Shown here: piece by piece, positions 26,357 to 34,842 of the stretch
Position numbering within the stretch: position 1 is the first letter of the stretch
Layout of the letters: every line of letters begins with the position of its first letter
Assembly (NCBI RefSeq): GCF_005233875.1
Contig: NZ_SZPZ01000001.1
Coordinates: 1,054,001 to 1,118,000, forward strand
Source of the DNA: Kribbella jiaozuonensis
GTDB lineage: Bacteria; Actinomycetota; Actinomycetes; Propionibacteriales; Kribbellaceae
Reading direction: 5' to 3'
DNA length: 64,000 nt
Notes under the pieces: generated by a model
What the model saw: only the letters and a program-made list of their open reading frames with translations
The model's database searches: none
Told to the model about the DNA's origin: nothing
Position numbers and translations under genes: made by a program

Positions 26357-27279
26357 CGCCCGATCCACCGAATCGGATCGCCGCTGTCCAGGTCGTCGCA
26401 TCCCGCATCGTGCAGAGCCCCGGCCACCAGCGTCCGCCGGTACGACCCGAACGTCAGCACATGCGCGATCATCCCGCCGGCCGTGTACACCTCGGCGTTC
26501 TCACCCGGACACACGATCAACTCATCAAGCCGATTCGCGCCGCACAGCTCGCCGACGTCGGCCGCGAACGCCGTACCCACGTCGGCCAGACGGTGGCGCA
26601 TGCTCTGGACGCTTTCCCCTTGTTCTACAGAGAAGTCGTACTCCTGTTGTTCTACAGAGAAGTCGTACTCCTGACCGGTCAGGTTCGCATGCCACATACC
26701 GAGTTGGCCGACCAGCCGGGACAGCAGCGAGCGCAGCGTCGGGTGGTCATCGATTCCCTCGACCGAGATCTCGATCGGCCGGTCGAGTTGCTCGTCGGTC
26801 AGCGTCGCCGCCTGGCCGAGCATCTCGCCGAGCAACCAGACATGGTGATCAACCATCGTCCGCACCAGCTCCATCGAACTCACCTCGTCCCTGGCCGCCA
26901 CCCGCAGCCCGTTCGGCGGGTGGAAATGGATGCCACTCGACGTCTCCAGCCGGATCCGGTCCGGCCGGCCACGCCACTCCGCAGGCGGTACGCCGTACGC
27001 CCGGGTGAAGGCACGCGTGAACGCCTCGTGCGACCCGTAGCCGGCCTCGACCGCGACATCGAGGATGTGCCCGGTCCCGGTCAGCAGTTGGTACGCCGAT
27101 CGCTCGAGCAGGATCCGCCGTCGGAGCGCGCCCGGACTTTCACCTGCCGCGGCTGCGACCATCCGATCGAGATGCGACCGCGAGAGCTGGAGCCGGGCGG
27201 CCAGGTCGGCGCCGTTCGCGGCGTGGTCGTCGAGGGCGTCGGTGAGTACCGAGACGAAGGCGGCGAGCACGTCGGTCAT
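26353..27279 (-). CDS. AraC-type HTH fused to a DinB-like domain
   Basis: 308 residues. Residues 1-105 carry an AraC double helix-turn-helix (LAARLQLSRSHLDRMVAAAA, later AVEAGYGSHEAFTRAFTRAYGVPPAEWR), unusually at the N terminus; the rest is a DinB/YfiT-like helical bundle with MVDHHVWLLGEMLGQA and MIAHVLTFGSYRRTLVAGAL, which may bind metal through its histidines. A perfect 9-residue duplication (QEYDFSVEQ twice) lies in the middle of this second domain. The last base region overlaps the MOSC gene start. Role probably regulation in response to a small thiol or metal ligand, which is inference. Confidence 0.8.
   Translation of the reverse strand: MTDVLAAFVSVLTDALDDHAANGADLAARLQLSRSHLDRMVAAAAGESPGALRRRILLERSAYQLLTGTGHILDVAVEAGYGSHEAFTRAFTRAYGVPPAEWRGRPDRIRLETSSGIHFHPPNGLRVAARDEVSSMELVRTMVDHHVWLLGEMLGQAATLTDEQLDRPIEISVEGIDDHPTLRSLLSRLVGQLGMWHANLTGQEYDFSVEQQEYDFSVEQGESVQSMRHRLADVGTAFAADVGELCGANRLDELIVCPGENAEVYTAGGMIAHVLTFGSYRRTLVAGALHDAGCDDLDSGDPIRWIGR
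26620..26673. repeat. Exact 27-bp tandem duplication inside the AraC-DinB gene
   Basis: Positions 26620-26646 and 26647-26673 are identical 27-mers, beginning TTGTTCTACAG on the plus strand. They keep the frame and duplicate nine residues (QEYDFSVEQ). The lack of any difference between copies suggests a recent slippage event. Confidence 0.95.
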
Positions 27280-27327
27280 GGGACCATCGTGCTCGCCGCC
27301 TTGGTGTTGTGCTTGATCGTTTTCGCT

Positions 27328-27435
27328 TTACTCGGTGAAGATTTTGACCGCGGTGATCAGGGTCTCGATGACGCCGTAGCCGAGGAGGACGGCGACCAGG
27401 AGCCAGGAGATCACCAGGCGTGGGGTCTGATTCAT
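27328..27435 (-). CDS. Small single-span partner of the OFA transporter (35 aa)
   Basis: 35 residues: a short polar N terminus (MNQTPRL) then one membrane segment (VISWLLVAVLLGYGVIETLITAV) and a short charged tail. The ATG overlaps the stop of the MFS gene by 4 bp. Small proteins of this size next to OFA-type MFS genes in actinomycetes are annotated as MFS transporter small subunit; co-translation supports a role in assembly or stability of the transporter. Confidence 0.78.
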   Translation of the reverse strand: MNQTPRLVISWLLVAVLLGYGVIETLITAVKIFTE

Positions 27436-28826
27436 CGGGAAGCCTCCACGGTCGACTCGGACTGCTCGTGGAACCGTTCGGACACTGAGCGGATCAGCAG
27501 GTTGGCGATGAAGCCGACCGCCAGTACGCCGACCATCGTGAACAACGCCGGCCGGTACGCCGATGCGGTCAACGTGCCCGGTTTGCCTTCGTGGTCGAGG
27601 AATCCGTTGATGATGAGCGGCCCGGCGATACCCGCCGCCGACCACGCGGTCAGCAGTCGGCCGTGGATGGCGCCGACCTGGTACGTGCCGAACAGATCCC
27701 GCAGGTACGCCGGAACCGTCGCGAACCCGCCGCCGTAGAACGAGATGATGATCGCGGCGAGCAGCACGAAGACCACCGTGCTGGTGTGGCCGACGGTCGC
27801 GAGCAGGGCGTACGCGATGATCCCGACGCCGAGGTACATCGCGTAGATCGGCTTGCGGCCGATCACGTCCGACGTCGTCGACCAGCCGAACCGGCCGGCC
27901 ATGTTGAAGATCGACAGCAGCCCGACGAATCCGGCTGCCGCCGCGACCGCGACGCTCGACTTGCCGCCGTCACCGCGGAAGAAGTCCTGGATCATCGGGC
28001 TCGCCTGCTCGAGGATGCCGATACCCGCGGTCACGTTGCAGAACAGCACCACCCAGAGGAACCAGAACTGCGGCGTCTTGATCGCGTTCGCCGCCGAGAC
28101 GTTCGCAGTGGTGACAAGCGCCTTCTGCTGCACGGTCTTCGGGTCGAAACCGTCCGGTGTCCAGCCCTCGGCCGGCACCCGGATGTTGAAGACGCCGAAC
28201 ATCATGATGATGAAGTAGCCGATCCCCAGCGTGACGAACAGTCCGACCAGCGCGCTGCCGCCGGCAACCGACGTACTGACGTTGGGGTCGTAGTTGGAGT
28301 CGTACGCGCCGAGTAGTTGGCGCGACAGCGGGCTCGCGACGAGCGCGCCGCCGCCGAAGCCCATGATCGCCAGGCCGGTCGCGAGACCCGGGCGGTCCGG
28401 GAACCACTTGATCAGCGTGGAGACCGGCGAGATGTAGCCGATCCCGAGACCGATGCCGCCGATCACGCCGTACCCGAGATAGACCAGCCAGAGCTGGCCG
28501 GTGCCGATGCCCAGGGCGCCGACGAGGAAGCCGGTGGCCCAGAAACAAGCGGCGACGAACATCGCTTTCCGTGGGCCGTTGCGCTCGACCCAGGTGCCGC
28601 CGACCGCGGCGGACAGGCCGAGCATCACGATCGCGATGCTGAACACCACGCCGACGGCGGTCTGACTACTGTCGAAGTGTTTCACCATCGAGGTCTTGTA
28701 GACGCTGGTCGCGTACGCCTGCCCGATGCACAGGTGGACGGCCAGCGCGGCCGGCGGGATCAGCCAGCGGCTGTACCCGGGCGGCGCGATCGTGTGCTCC
28801 CGATCGAGTATCGACAAGACTGCCAT
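27432..28826 (-). CDS. OFA family MFS transporter (oxalate/formate antiporter-like)
   Basis: About 464 residues with 12 membrane segments. Seen: the family opening RWLIPPAALAVHLCIGQAYATSVY, the interhelical GGTWVERNGPRKAMF motif A, and YISPVSTLIKWFPDRPGLATGLAIMGFGGGAL, typical of OFA (oxalate/formate:anion) porters. Two adjacent starts exist (GTG 28829, ATG 28826); AAGGAG with 5 bp spacing favours the ATG. Substrate is probably a small carboxylate, but no oxalate or formate enzyme genes are in the window. Cotranscribed with the 35-residue partner gene. Confidence 0.88.
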   Translation of the reverse strand: MAVLSILDREHTIAPPGYSRWLIPPAALAVHLCIGQAYATSVYKTSMVKHFDSSQTAVGVVFSIAIVMLGLSAAVGGTWVERNGPRKAMFVAACFWATGFLVGALGIGTGQLWLVYLGYGVIGGIGLGIGYISPVSTLIKWFPDRPGLATGLAIMGFGGGALVASPLSRQLLGAYDSNYDPNVSTSVAGGSALVGLFVTLGIGYFIIMMFGVFNIRVPAEGWTPDGFDPKTVQQKALVTTANVSAANAIKTPQFWFLWVVLFCNVTAGIGILEQASPMIQDFFRGDGGKSSVAVAAAAGFVGLLSIFNMAGRFGWSTTSDVIGRKPIYAMYLGVGIIAYALLATVGHTSTVVFVLLAAIIISFYGGGFATVPAYLRDLFGTYQVGAIHGRLLTAWSAAGIAGPLIINGFLDHEGKPGTLTASAYRPALFTMVGVLAVGFIANLLIRSVSERFHEQSESTVEASR

Positions 28827-28884
28827 CACGGCTCCTTCTCGTCCCCCAGTTGACTACCCCTCGCGCATCTTGGCTCACTGTATG

Positions 28885-28912
28885 CACTTTGTGAAGCGTT
28901 GAACCACTTTGT
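28885..28912. repeat. CACTTTGT direct repeat upstream of the OFA transporter
   Basis: CACTTTGT occurs at 28885-28892 and 28905-28912, 20 bp apart, two helical turns, in the 165-bp gap before the transporter and the divergent PH-domain gene. This spacing fits a protein binding one face of the helix. On the minus strand a -10-like TACAGT lies just beyond the proximal copy. Confidence 0.4.
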
Positions 28913-28991
28913 CGCCCGATAGGTACCCACCGGTTGCCCTCGGACGTGTCGGGACAGGACATTCGGACCCGGTAGCTGTGAGACTGGGGGT

Positions 28992-29618
28992 ATGGCGATC
29001 TCGGCGAAGTTGTTGGGTGAGGACGAGTACGTCGTCGTCAGCACCCGGACGCACTGGAAGGCGCTGATCGGGCCGGTGCTTCTGCTGCTGGTGGTGGCGG
29101 GTGCGGGCGGTTTCCTGGCCGCGATCGTGCCGACCGGGTCGTTGCAGACCCCGGCGCGGATCGCGATCCTCGCCGTCGGTGTGGTGATCCTGGCGGCGTT
29201 CGCGCTGAAGCCGTTCCTGAACTGGTTCTTCTCGACGTACACGATCACGAACCGCCGGCTGATCACCCGGCACGGCATCCTCACCCGGACCGGCCGCGAC
29301 ATCCCGCTGATGCGGGTCAACGACGTGTCGTACGAACACGGCCTGATCGACCGCATCCTCGGCTGCGGCACCCTCCACATCGAGTCCGCCGGCGAGCGCG
29401 GTCAGGTGGTGCTCCCCGACGTACCGCACGTCGAGCACGTCCACCTGCAGATGTCAGACCTGCTGTTCGGCGGCCCCGACGGCAAACCCGGCGACGGCAT
29501 CCTCGACGACGAGGAGCCGCCGGAGCACATGCGCCGCCGCCCGCAGCAGCAACAACAGCAGCAGTCGCCGCGAACCGACGACGGCGAAACCCTGTTCAGC
29601 TCGGACGACGACCGCTAG
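28992..29618 (+). CDS. PH domain-containing membrane protein (bPH2/YdbT-like)
   Basis: 208 residues. Two membrane segments at about 20-42 and 48-72 are followed by a bacterial PH domain with the family pattern YTITNRRLITRHGILTRTGRDIPLMRVNDV and GCGTLHIESAGERGQVVLPDVPHVE. The C-terminal tail is hydrophilic with seven Gln in a row. Such proteins are common membrane proteins of unknown role in actinomycetes. Its stop overlaps that of the convergent acetyltransferase by 4 bp. Confidence 0.88.
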   Translation: MAISAKLLGEDEYVVVSTRTHWKALIGPVLLLLVVAGAGGFLAAIVPTGSLQTPARIAILAVGVVILAAFALKPFLNWFFSTYTITNRRLITRHGILTRTGRDIPLMRVNDVSYEHGLIDRILGCGTLHIESAGERGQVVLPDVPHVEHVHLQMSDLLFGGPDGKPGDGILDDEEPPEHMRRRPQQQQQQQSPRTDDGETLFSSDDDR

Positions 29619-30835
29619 AAGACCTCGACGCTGACCGGCGCGAGCGGCGACCGGAAGGCTGCTGTGGCTTGGTTGAGCGCGCCTGTGGTGTGCTCGGTGA
29701 CCCGGCCCGTGGCGGCGAACTCGGCGAGTGGGCGGCCGCCCAGGTAGGCGGCGCTCAACTCGGTGGTCGAGAGAGTCAGATCGGCCGGCGAATCGGTGGG
29801 TTCGCAGGTGACGCCTGAGTCGGACGCGGTCAGGCGGAAGGTGCCGGCGTTCTTCTCGATCAGGTCGTCGGTTACCTCCAGGACGACGTCGAGCGGGACG
29901 GTGTACTGGCGTTCCTGCAAGGCCCGTTGGACGTCGGTGATGCGGATCCAGAGGGACTCGCTGACTCGGCGGTCCAGCGCCGTCGGAGTGCTGACGAGTT
30001 GGAGGAGCGGCTCGTCGACGGCTGCGTAGCCGTAGCCGAGCTTGGCGCTCAGGTCCATCGTGAGCAGGTGCTGCCACAGCACCCGGTACGCCGTAGCCGT
30101 CGGCGCAACCAGCTCCTCGAGGTTCACCTCGTACGCCGGACCCGTCGGGCCCCAGATCATCTTGCCGCGCCACAGGGCATAGCCGTCCACGGTCCCGGTC
30201 TCGTCGCGGTGGACGGCAATGCGGAGTGCGGTCCGGCCGCCGCGGTCGTCCGGCTTGTCCTCCAGGCGCTTCTGCCAGCGCAGCTCCGAGCGGTCGGACA
30301 CGCCGGCTCGCACCCGCTGCATCTCGCCGAGGATGCGGGGCAGCTCCTTGAGCGCCTCGTCCTTGGTCAGCTCGCCGAGCTCGCCCGGGCGGATCGGTCC
30401 GGTCGGGGGGCCGACGCGGTGCAGATCGACCTCGTACGACGTACCCCAGGCGGCCGCGGCGTACCCGAAGCGGCCGTAGATCGCCGGCTCGCTGGCCCAC
30501 AGGACCGCGATCGCCTCCGGCACCTCGCGCAGCTGCCGGCTCATCAACCGGGACAGCACTCCGCGCCGCCGATGCGTCGCCCGGACGCCGACCCCGGTCA
30601 CATGCGCCGCAGGCACGACGGCACCCGGGACGGACAAGTTCCGGGTCAAGGCCAGCGTGGTCCCGATCAACTCCCCGCCGTCGACCGCCACCAACGTCCG
30701 CTCCGGCTCGAACAGCTGCTGCGCGAGATCATCCGGCGTCACCTCGAACATCATCGCCGCGCTGAACACCCCCCGGACCGCGTCGAACTCTCCAGCCTCG
30801 GCCGCCCGCACCTCGATATCGGTCACGTACGGCAT
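29615..30835 (-). CDS. GNAT family N-acetyltransferase, Eis-like (second copy)
   Basis: 406 residues with the same three-part Eis layout as the protein at 5279-6490: GNAT domain with acetyl-CoA loop VRATHRRRGVLSRLM and SEPAIYGRFGYA, a second GNAT-like part, and a C-terminal SCP2-like part ending in the conserved Phe (SVEVF). The ATG at 30835 opens the family N terminus MPYVTDIEVR; further upstream codons run into the secreted-protein gene. Eis enzymes acetylate aminoglycosides and other amines; no resistance role can be claimed from sequence. Confidence 0.86.
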   Translation of the reverse strand: MPYVTDIEVRAAEAGEFDAVRGVFSAAMMFEVTPDDLAQQLFEPERTLVAVDGGELIGTTLALTRNLSVPGAVVPAAHVTGVGVRATHRRRGVLSRLMSRQLREVPEAIAVLWASEPAIYGRFGYAAAAWGTSYEVDLHRVGPPTGPIRPGELGELTKDEALKELPRILGEMQRVRAGVSDRSELRWQKRLEDKPDDRGGRTALRIAVHRDETGTVDGYALWRGKMIWGPTGPAYEVNLEELVAPTATAYRVLWQHLLTMDLSAKLGYGYAAVDEPLLQLVSTPTALDRRVSESLWIRITDVQRALQERQYTVPLDVVLEVTDDLIEKNAGTFRLTASDSGVTCEPTDSPADLTLSTTELSAAYLGGRPLAEFAATGRVTEHTTGALNQATAAFRSPLAPVSVEVF

Positions 30836-30902
30836 CTTCACATGCCCTTCCGACAACTTCAGCCCCTCCGCGAGCATCGAGCCTGCGAAAGGGGTGGTGC
30901 AG

Positions 30903-31805
30903 ATGATCAAGATTCTCGGCACGACGTCAGCAGCATTGCTGATCGCAGCAGGCCTGATGCCTGGAACGGCCGCCGCCAAGCCCAGCGCCGTCGGAGGCTG
31001 TTCCGTCGCGGTGGGATCGGTGACGGCGGGCGGCGACCATCGCGAACAGGGCGTCTTCTCGGGCGTTCCGCCGACAGCGCCGGCCAGTCGGATCCTCGGG
31101 CTCAAGGTGTATCCCGCCGGAGGGGTTCGAGTCAGCTCGTCGATGTCGCGAGGCGATGACGGGATCAGCGTCGCGTTCGTGTCGGGCTACAGCATCCTGG
31201 GCGATGCGTTGTACTTCGCGAACTACTCGACCGGCGAGAACGGCGTCATCGACGGCGGGGTGAAGCGGGTCGGCGGCGGCTGGGGGACGTTCCTCTCCCT
31301 CAACGAGACGACGTACTACGACGGGGTGCTCCGGCACAACACGTACGGACTGCGCAACGACGGCACGCTGTTCCGCTGGACCGTCGACAAAGGCGGTGTC
31401 TGGCGGAGCAAGGCGTCCGCACCCGGGTTCGCGTCGGTGAAGTCGATGGCGTTGATCAGCTCCACCAAGACGTACGACACGTTCCTCGCGAACACCCGCG
31501 GCGGCGCGCTGTACACGATCCACATCCCGGCGAGCGCACCGATGAAACCGATCGTCAAGCAGGTCCGCAGTTCAACCTGGCAGGGTTTCGAGACGTTGCT
31601 CGCGCAGCAGTGCGGCCAGTACGGCACGCTCCTGCTCGGCATCGACCGCGACACCCACAACGGCTACCTGTACGCCGTCGGCCACGCCACTGGGACGACC
31701 ACCGTCATCCAGTCGATCGGCAAGGTGCCCGCCACCTTCACGGACCCGGTCTACTTCCACTGGACCGACGGCAACGCAACCTTCAAACCGCCGTTCGGGG
31801 AGTGA
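30903..31805 (+). CDS. Secreted protein with tachylectin-like propeller repeats
   Basis: 300 residues. A Sec signal peptide is clear (positively charged MIKI, hydrophobic core SAALLIAAGLM, cleavage near TAAA-KP at about 24). The mature part is rich in Gly, Tyr and Trp with repeats of the type NDGTLFRWTVDKGG, TRGGALYTIHIP and NGYLYAVGHATG, which resemble blades of tachylectin-like beta-propellers. AAAGGGG lies 8 bp from the ATG at 30903, preferred over an in-frame GTG 6 bp earlier. Likely extracellular carbohydrate or ligand binding; that role is inferred. Confidence 0.72.
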   Translation: MIKILGTTSAALLIAAGLMPGTAAAKPSAVGGCSVAVGSVTAGGDHREQGVFSGVPPTAPASRILGLKVYPAGGVRVSSSMSRGDDGISVAFVSGYSILGDALYFANYSTGENGVIDGGVKRVGGGWGTFLSLNETTYYDGVLRHNTYGLRNDGTLFRWTVDKGGVWRSKASAPGFASVKSMALISSTKTYDTFLANTRGGALYTIHIPASAPMKPIVKQVRSSTWQGFETLLAQQCGQYGTLLLGIDRDTHNGYLYAVGHATGTTTVIQSIGKVPATFTDPVYFHWTDGNATFKPPFGE

Positions 31806-31807
31806 CC

Positions 31808-32371
31808 TCAGACAGCCTCGACGTTGTCGACGAGCCACTGGCCGGAGACCGACTGAAGGGTGAGTTGGACCCGGGTGCGCTGCACGCTCGGGGTCGACGC
31901 ACCCTTCGTCGTGGTCGTGGTGTCGACGAACAGGAGGACGTGAGCCGTGGTGGCGGTCGCGTCCTTGACCGCGGCGTCCGTGACCTCGGCCTTGGCGACG
32001 GCCTGCTGGCTCAACTGTTGCGGACGGATTGCAGCCACGGTCTTCGCGAACTCGGCGCCGAACTTCTCCGTGGTGACCTTCTGGGTCGCCGCCGCGTAGT
32101 CGTCGAGCTTGCGGTAGTCGTAGCTGAAGAGAACGCCGACATGTGCCCGCGCGGCCGCCAGGACCTCCGTGCGTACCTGCTCGCCCGGCCCGGCGGCGTC
32201 GAGCTTGCGCTGCAGGTCGTCGGCGCGCTTCAACTGCGTGTTGGCGTCGGACCGCACGATGGCGACGGCCGCGATCCCGGCGCCGGCAACACCCACCAGC
32301 AACACGGCCAGAACGATGCTGACGACAACTGCCGGATGCAGCTTCTGCCGGGGTGGTGAAGGAGGAGTCAT
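31808..32371 (-). CDS. Mce-associated-like membrane protein
   Basis: 187 residues: a Pro-rich cytoplasmic start, one membrane segment at about 13-38, then an extracytoplasmic domain of the type found in Mce-associated proteins (helix with RKLDDYAAATQKVTTEKFGAEF and a beta end ...GQWLVDNVEAV), related to the SnoaL/NTF2 fold. No mce genes are in the window, so lipid uptake is not implied. It follows the GtrA gene 12 bp downstream on the same strand. Confidence 0.75.
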   Translation of the reverse strand: MTPPSPPRQKLHPAVVVSIVLAVLLVGVAGAGIAAVAIVRSDANTQLKRADDLQRKLDAAGPGEQVRTEVLAAARAHVGVLFSYDYRKLDDYAAATQKVTTEKFGAEFAKTVAAIRPQQLSQQAVAKAEVTDAAVKDATATTAHVLLFVDTTTTTKGASTPSVQRTRVQLTLQSVSGQWLVDNVEAV

Positions 32372-32383
32372 CGAGGTGCCGGG

Positions 32384-32941
32384 TCAGCGGACAGCCGGCA
32401 GATCTCCGGTCGAGTCGTCGAGGGCGGCCGGCGAGTCGGGGGCCGGGGTGTGCTCGGCCTCGTCGAGCTCGATCTCTTCCTTGAAGACGAACTTCCGGTA
32501 CGACCAGAAGCGGAACAGCGTGCCGAGCCCGAGGCCGATGAAGTTCGCGGCGATGTTGTCGGACAGCCAGGTGTGCAGGTCCAGCACGTACCGCGAGAAG
32601 GCCAGACAGCCGGCCGCGATCAGCAGACCGATCCCGTTCAGCACGAAGAACAGCACGTACTCACGGTGCAGACCGCTGCGCTCGCGGTGCCGCCACGTCC
32701 AGTACCGGTTGCCGAAGTACGTCACGACCGTCGCGACCGTGGTCGAGATCAGCTTCGCGGTCAGCGGCTTGTGGTGCAGCATGCCCTCGCCGGAGTCGGC
32801 GAGCACCAGCGGGTTGCTGAACACGAGCCAGTTGTAGATCGGCAGGTCGACGACCAGACCGAGCAGACCGACCAGACCGAACTTGGCCACTTCGTGCACC
32901 AGATGCTGGAACTGGCGGTACAGCGTGGTGACGAGCTTCAA
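32384..32941 (-). CDS. GtrA family membrane protein
   Basis: 185 residues with four membrane segments and the GtrA signature: KFGLVGLLGLVVDLPIYN in helix 1, FGNRYWTWRHRER between helices 2 and 3, and FRFWSYRKFVF at the end of helix 4. GtrA proteins flip or pass lipid-linked sugars for cell-surface polymers. The start is not obvious: TTG at 32941 gives the family length; the open frame runs much further upstream over the purK gene and is an artefact. An acidic tail (about 160-185) follows the last helix. Confidence 0.85.
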   Translation of the reverse strand: MKLVTTLYRQFQHLVHEVAKFGLVGLLGLVVDLPIYNWLVFSNPLVLADSGEGMLHHKPLTAKLISTTVATVVTYFGNRYWTWRHRERSGLHREYVLFFVLNGIGLLIAAGCLAFSRYVLDLHTWLSDNIAANFIGLGLGTLFRFWSYRKFVFKEEIELDEAEHTPAPDSPAALDDSTGDLPAVR

Positions 32942-33085
32942 CGGTCTTCGGAACCTTCTGTGATCGAACAGCGACGGGAGGGTCAGCCTCCCACGGTACC
33001 CGGCGACCGGTCCGAGCCCGAAATCGCCAGCGTGCCGCGGTGGCCGCCGACCGGCCGATGTTGTATGGACATTAGGCTCCGGTCT

Positions 33086-34258
33086 GTGAAGTTCGATCGC
33101 AAAGACCTCCCCGTCGGCACCCCGGTGGTCGGCATGGTCGGAGGCGGCCAGTTGGCCCGGATGACGCAGGAAACCGCAGTCGCCCTCGGCATCCAGCTCC
33201 GCGTGCTCGCCGAAGGCCCCACGGTGTCCGCCGCGCAGGCGGTCGCGGACGCGCCGGTCGGCGACTACAAGGACCTCGAGACGGTACGGCGGTTCGCCGC
33301 CGAGTGCGACGTGGTCACGTTCGACCACGAGCACGTGCCCACCGAGATCCTGCACACCCTCGAGGCGGACGGCCTGAAGGTCCACCCCGGCCCGAATGCG
33401 CTTGTGCACGCCCAGGACAAGGCCGTGATGCGCGCCCGGCTCGACACCTTCGACGCCCCGTCGCCGGCGCACCAGGTGGTCGCGACACCGGCCGAGGTCG
33501 AGGACTTCGCCAAGCGGGTCGGCGGGTTCCCGATCATCCTCAAGACCACCCGCGGCGGGTACGACGGCAAGGGCGTCTGGTTCGTCGACGGGCCGGACGA
33601 CCCGCAGATCGCGACGGCGTTCGGCAGCGGCGTACCGATCCTGGCCGAGGAGAAGGTGGATTTCGTCCGCGAGCTGTCCGCGATCGTCGCGCGGTCGCCG
33701 CACGGGCAGGCAGTTGCGTACCCGATCGTCGAGTCGGTGCAGAAGGACGGCATCTGCGTGGAGGTCACCGCGCCCGCGCCCGGCCTGGCGCCGGAGAAGG
33801 CCGCGCAGGCGCAGCAGACCGCGCTGCGGATCGCCGGTGAGCTCGGCGTGGTCGGCGTACTCGCGGTGGAGATGTTCGAGGCCCGCGACGGGCGGCTGCT
33901 GGTCAACGAGCTGGCGATGCGCCCGCACAACACCGGGCACTGGTCGATCGACGGCGCGGTCACGTCCCAGTTCGAGAACCACCTGCGCGCAGTACTCGAT
34001 CTGCCGCTCGGCTCGCCCGCCGCGCGAGCGCCATACACCGTGATGGTCAACGTGCTCGGCGGCGACGTCGAGGACATGCACCGCGGACTGCTGCACTGCA
34101 TGGCGCGCGATCCGGGGCTGAAGGTCCACTTCTACGGGAAGTCGGTGAAGCCGGGCCGCAAGATCGGCCATGTCACGGCGTACGGCGACGACCTCGAAGA
34201 GACGCGCTCCCGCGCGCGGCACGCGGCCGCGTACCTGACCGGCACCATCGACGAGTAG
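33086..34258 (+). CDS. purK: N5-carboxyaminoimidazole ribonucleotide synthase
   Basis: 390-residue ATP-grasp enzyme converting AIR, bicarbonate and ATP to N5-CAIR in purine synthesis. Seen: [23 protein letters not shown] at the N terminus, [25 protein letters not shown] (ATP-grasp loop), [27 protein letters not shown] near the end of the ATP-grasp core. GTG at 33086 is chosen because the conserved core starts 9 residues later. Followed 8 bp downstream by purE, its partner. Confidence 0.97.
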   Translation: MKFDRKDLPVGTPVVGMVGGGQLARMTQETAVALGIQLRVLAEGPTVSAAQAVADAPVGDYKDLETVRRFAAECDVVTFDHEHVPTEILHTLEADGLKVHPGPNALVHAQDKAVMRARLDTFDAPSPAHQVVATPAEVEDFAKRVGGFPIILKTTRGGYDGKGVWFVDGPDDPQIATAFGSGVPILAEEKVDFVRELSAIVARSPHGQAVAYPIVESVQKDGICVEVTAPAPGLAPEKAAQAQQTALRIAGELGVVGVLAVEMFEARDGRLLVNELAMRPHNTGHWSIDGAVTSQFENHLRAVLDLPLGSPAARAPYTVMVNVLGGDVEDMHRGLLHCMARDPGLKVHFYGKSVKPGRKIGHVTAYGDDLEETRSRARHAAAYLTGTIDE

Positions 34259-34266
34259 GGAAGCGC

Positions 34267-34767
34267 ATGATCGGGATTGTGATGGGGTCGGATTCGGACT
34301 GGCCGACGATGAAGGCGGCGGCCGAGGTGTGCGTGGAGTTCGATGTGCCTTTTGAGGCAGACGTCGTGTCGGCGCACCGGATGCCGACGGAGATGATCGA
34401 CTACGGACGGTCAGCGCACGAGCGGGGCCTCAAGGTGCTGATCGCCGGCGCCGGCGGGGCCGCGCACCTGCCCGGCATGCTCGCGTCGGTGACACCGTTG
34501 CCGGTGATCGGCGTACCGGTTCCGCTGAAATACCTCGACGGAATGGACTCGCTGCTCTCGATCGTGCAGATGCCGGCCGGTGTCCCGGTTGCAACGGTGT
34601 CAATCGGGAACGCTCGGAATGCGGGGCTGCTCGCGGTCCGGATCCTGGCCGCGAGCGACGAGAAGTTGCGGGACAAGATGCTGGCGTTCCAGGAATCGCT
34701 GGCGGACGTGGCACGGGGGAAGGGCAGCACTGTGCGTGACGGGGCAGCAGAGTTGCGTAAAGGCTGA
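34267..34767 (+). CDS. purE: N5-CAIR mutase (PurE)
   Basis: 166-residue class I PurE, which isomerises N5-CAIR from PurK to CAIR. Conserved active-site segments [19 protein letters not shown] and [15 protein letters not shown] are intact. ATG start with gggaag just upstream. Same operon as purK. Confidence 0.97.
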   Translation: MIGIVMGSDSDWPTMKAAAEVCVEFDVPFEADVVSAHRMPTEMIDYGRSAHERGLKVLIAGAGGAAHLPGMLASVTPLPVIGVPVPLKYLDGMDSLLSIVQMPAGVPVATVSIGNARNAGLLAVRILAASDEKLRDKMLAFQESLADVARGKGSTVRDGAAELRKG

Positions 34768-34842
34768 GGCAGTCGCTGGTTTCCACAGGATGGGGGCGGG
34801 TAGTCGTGAGATCCCATTGGTTGTCGTCTAAGGTCGTCGATC

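Noticed and set aside
32450..33085. Extended N terminus of PurK
   Set aside because: The open frame runs upstream over GtrA on the other strand; the conserved PurK core starts right after GTG 33086.
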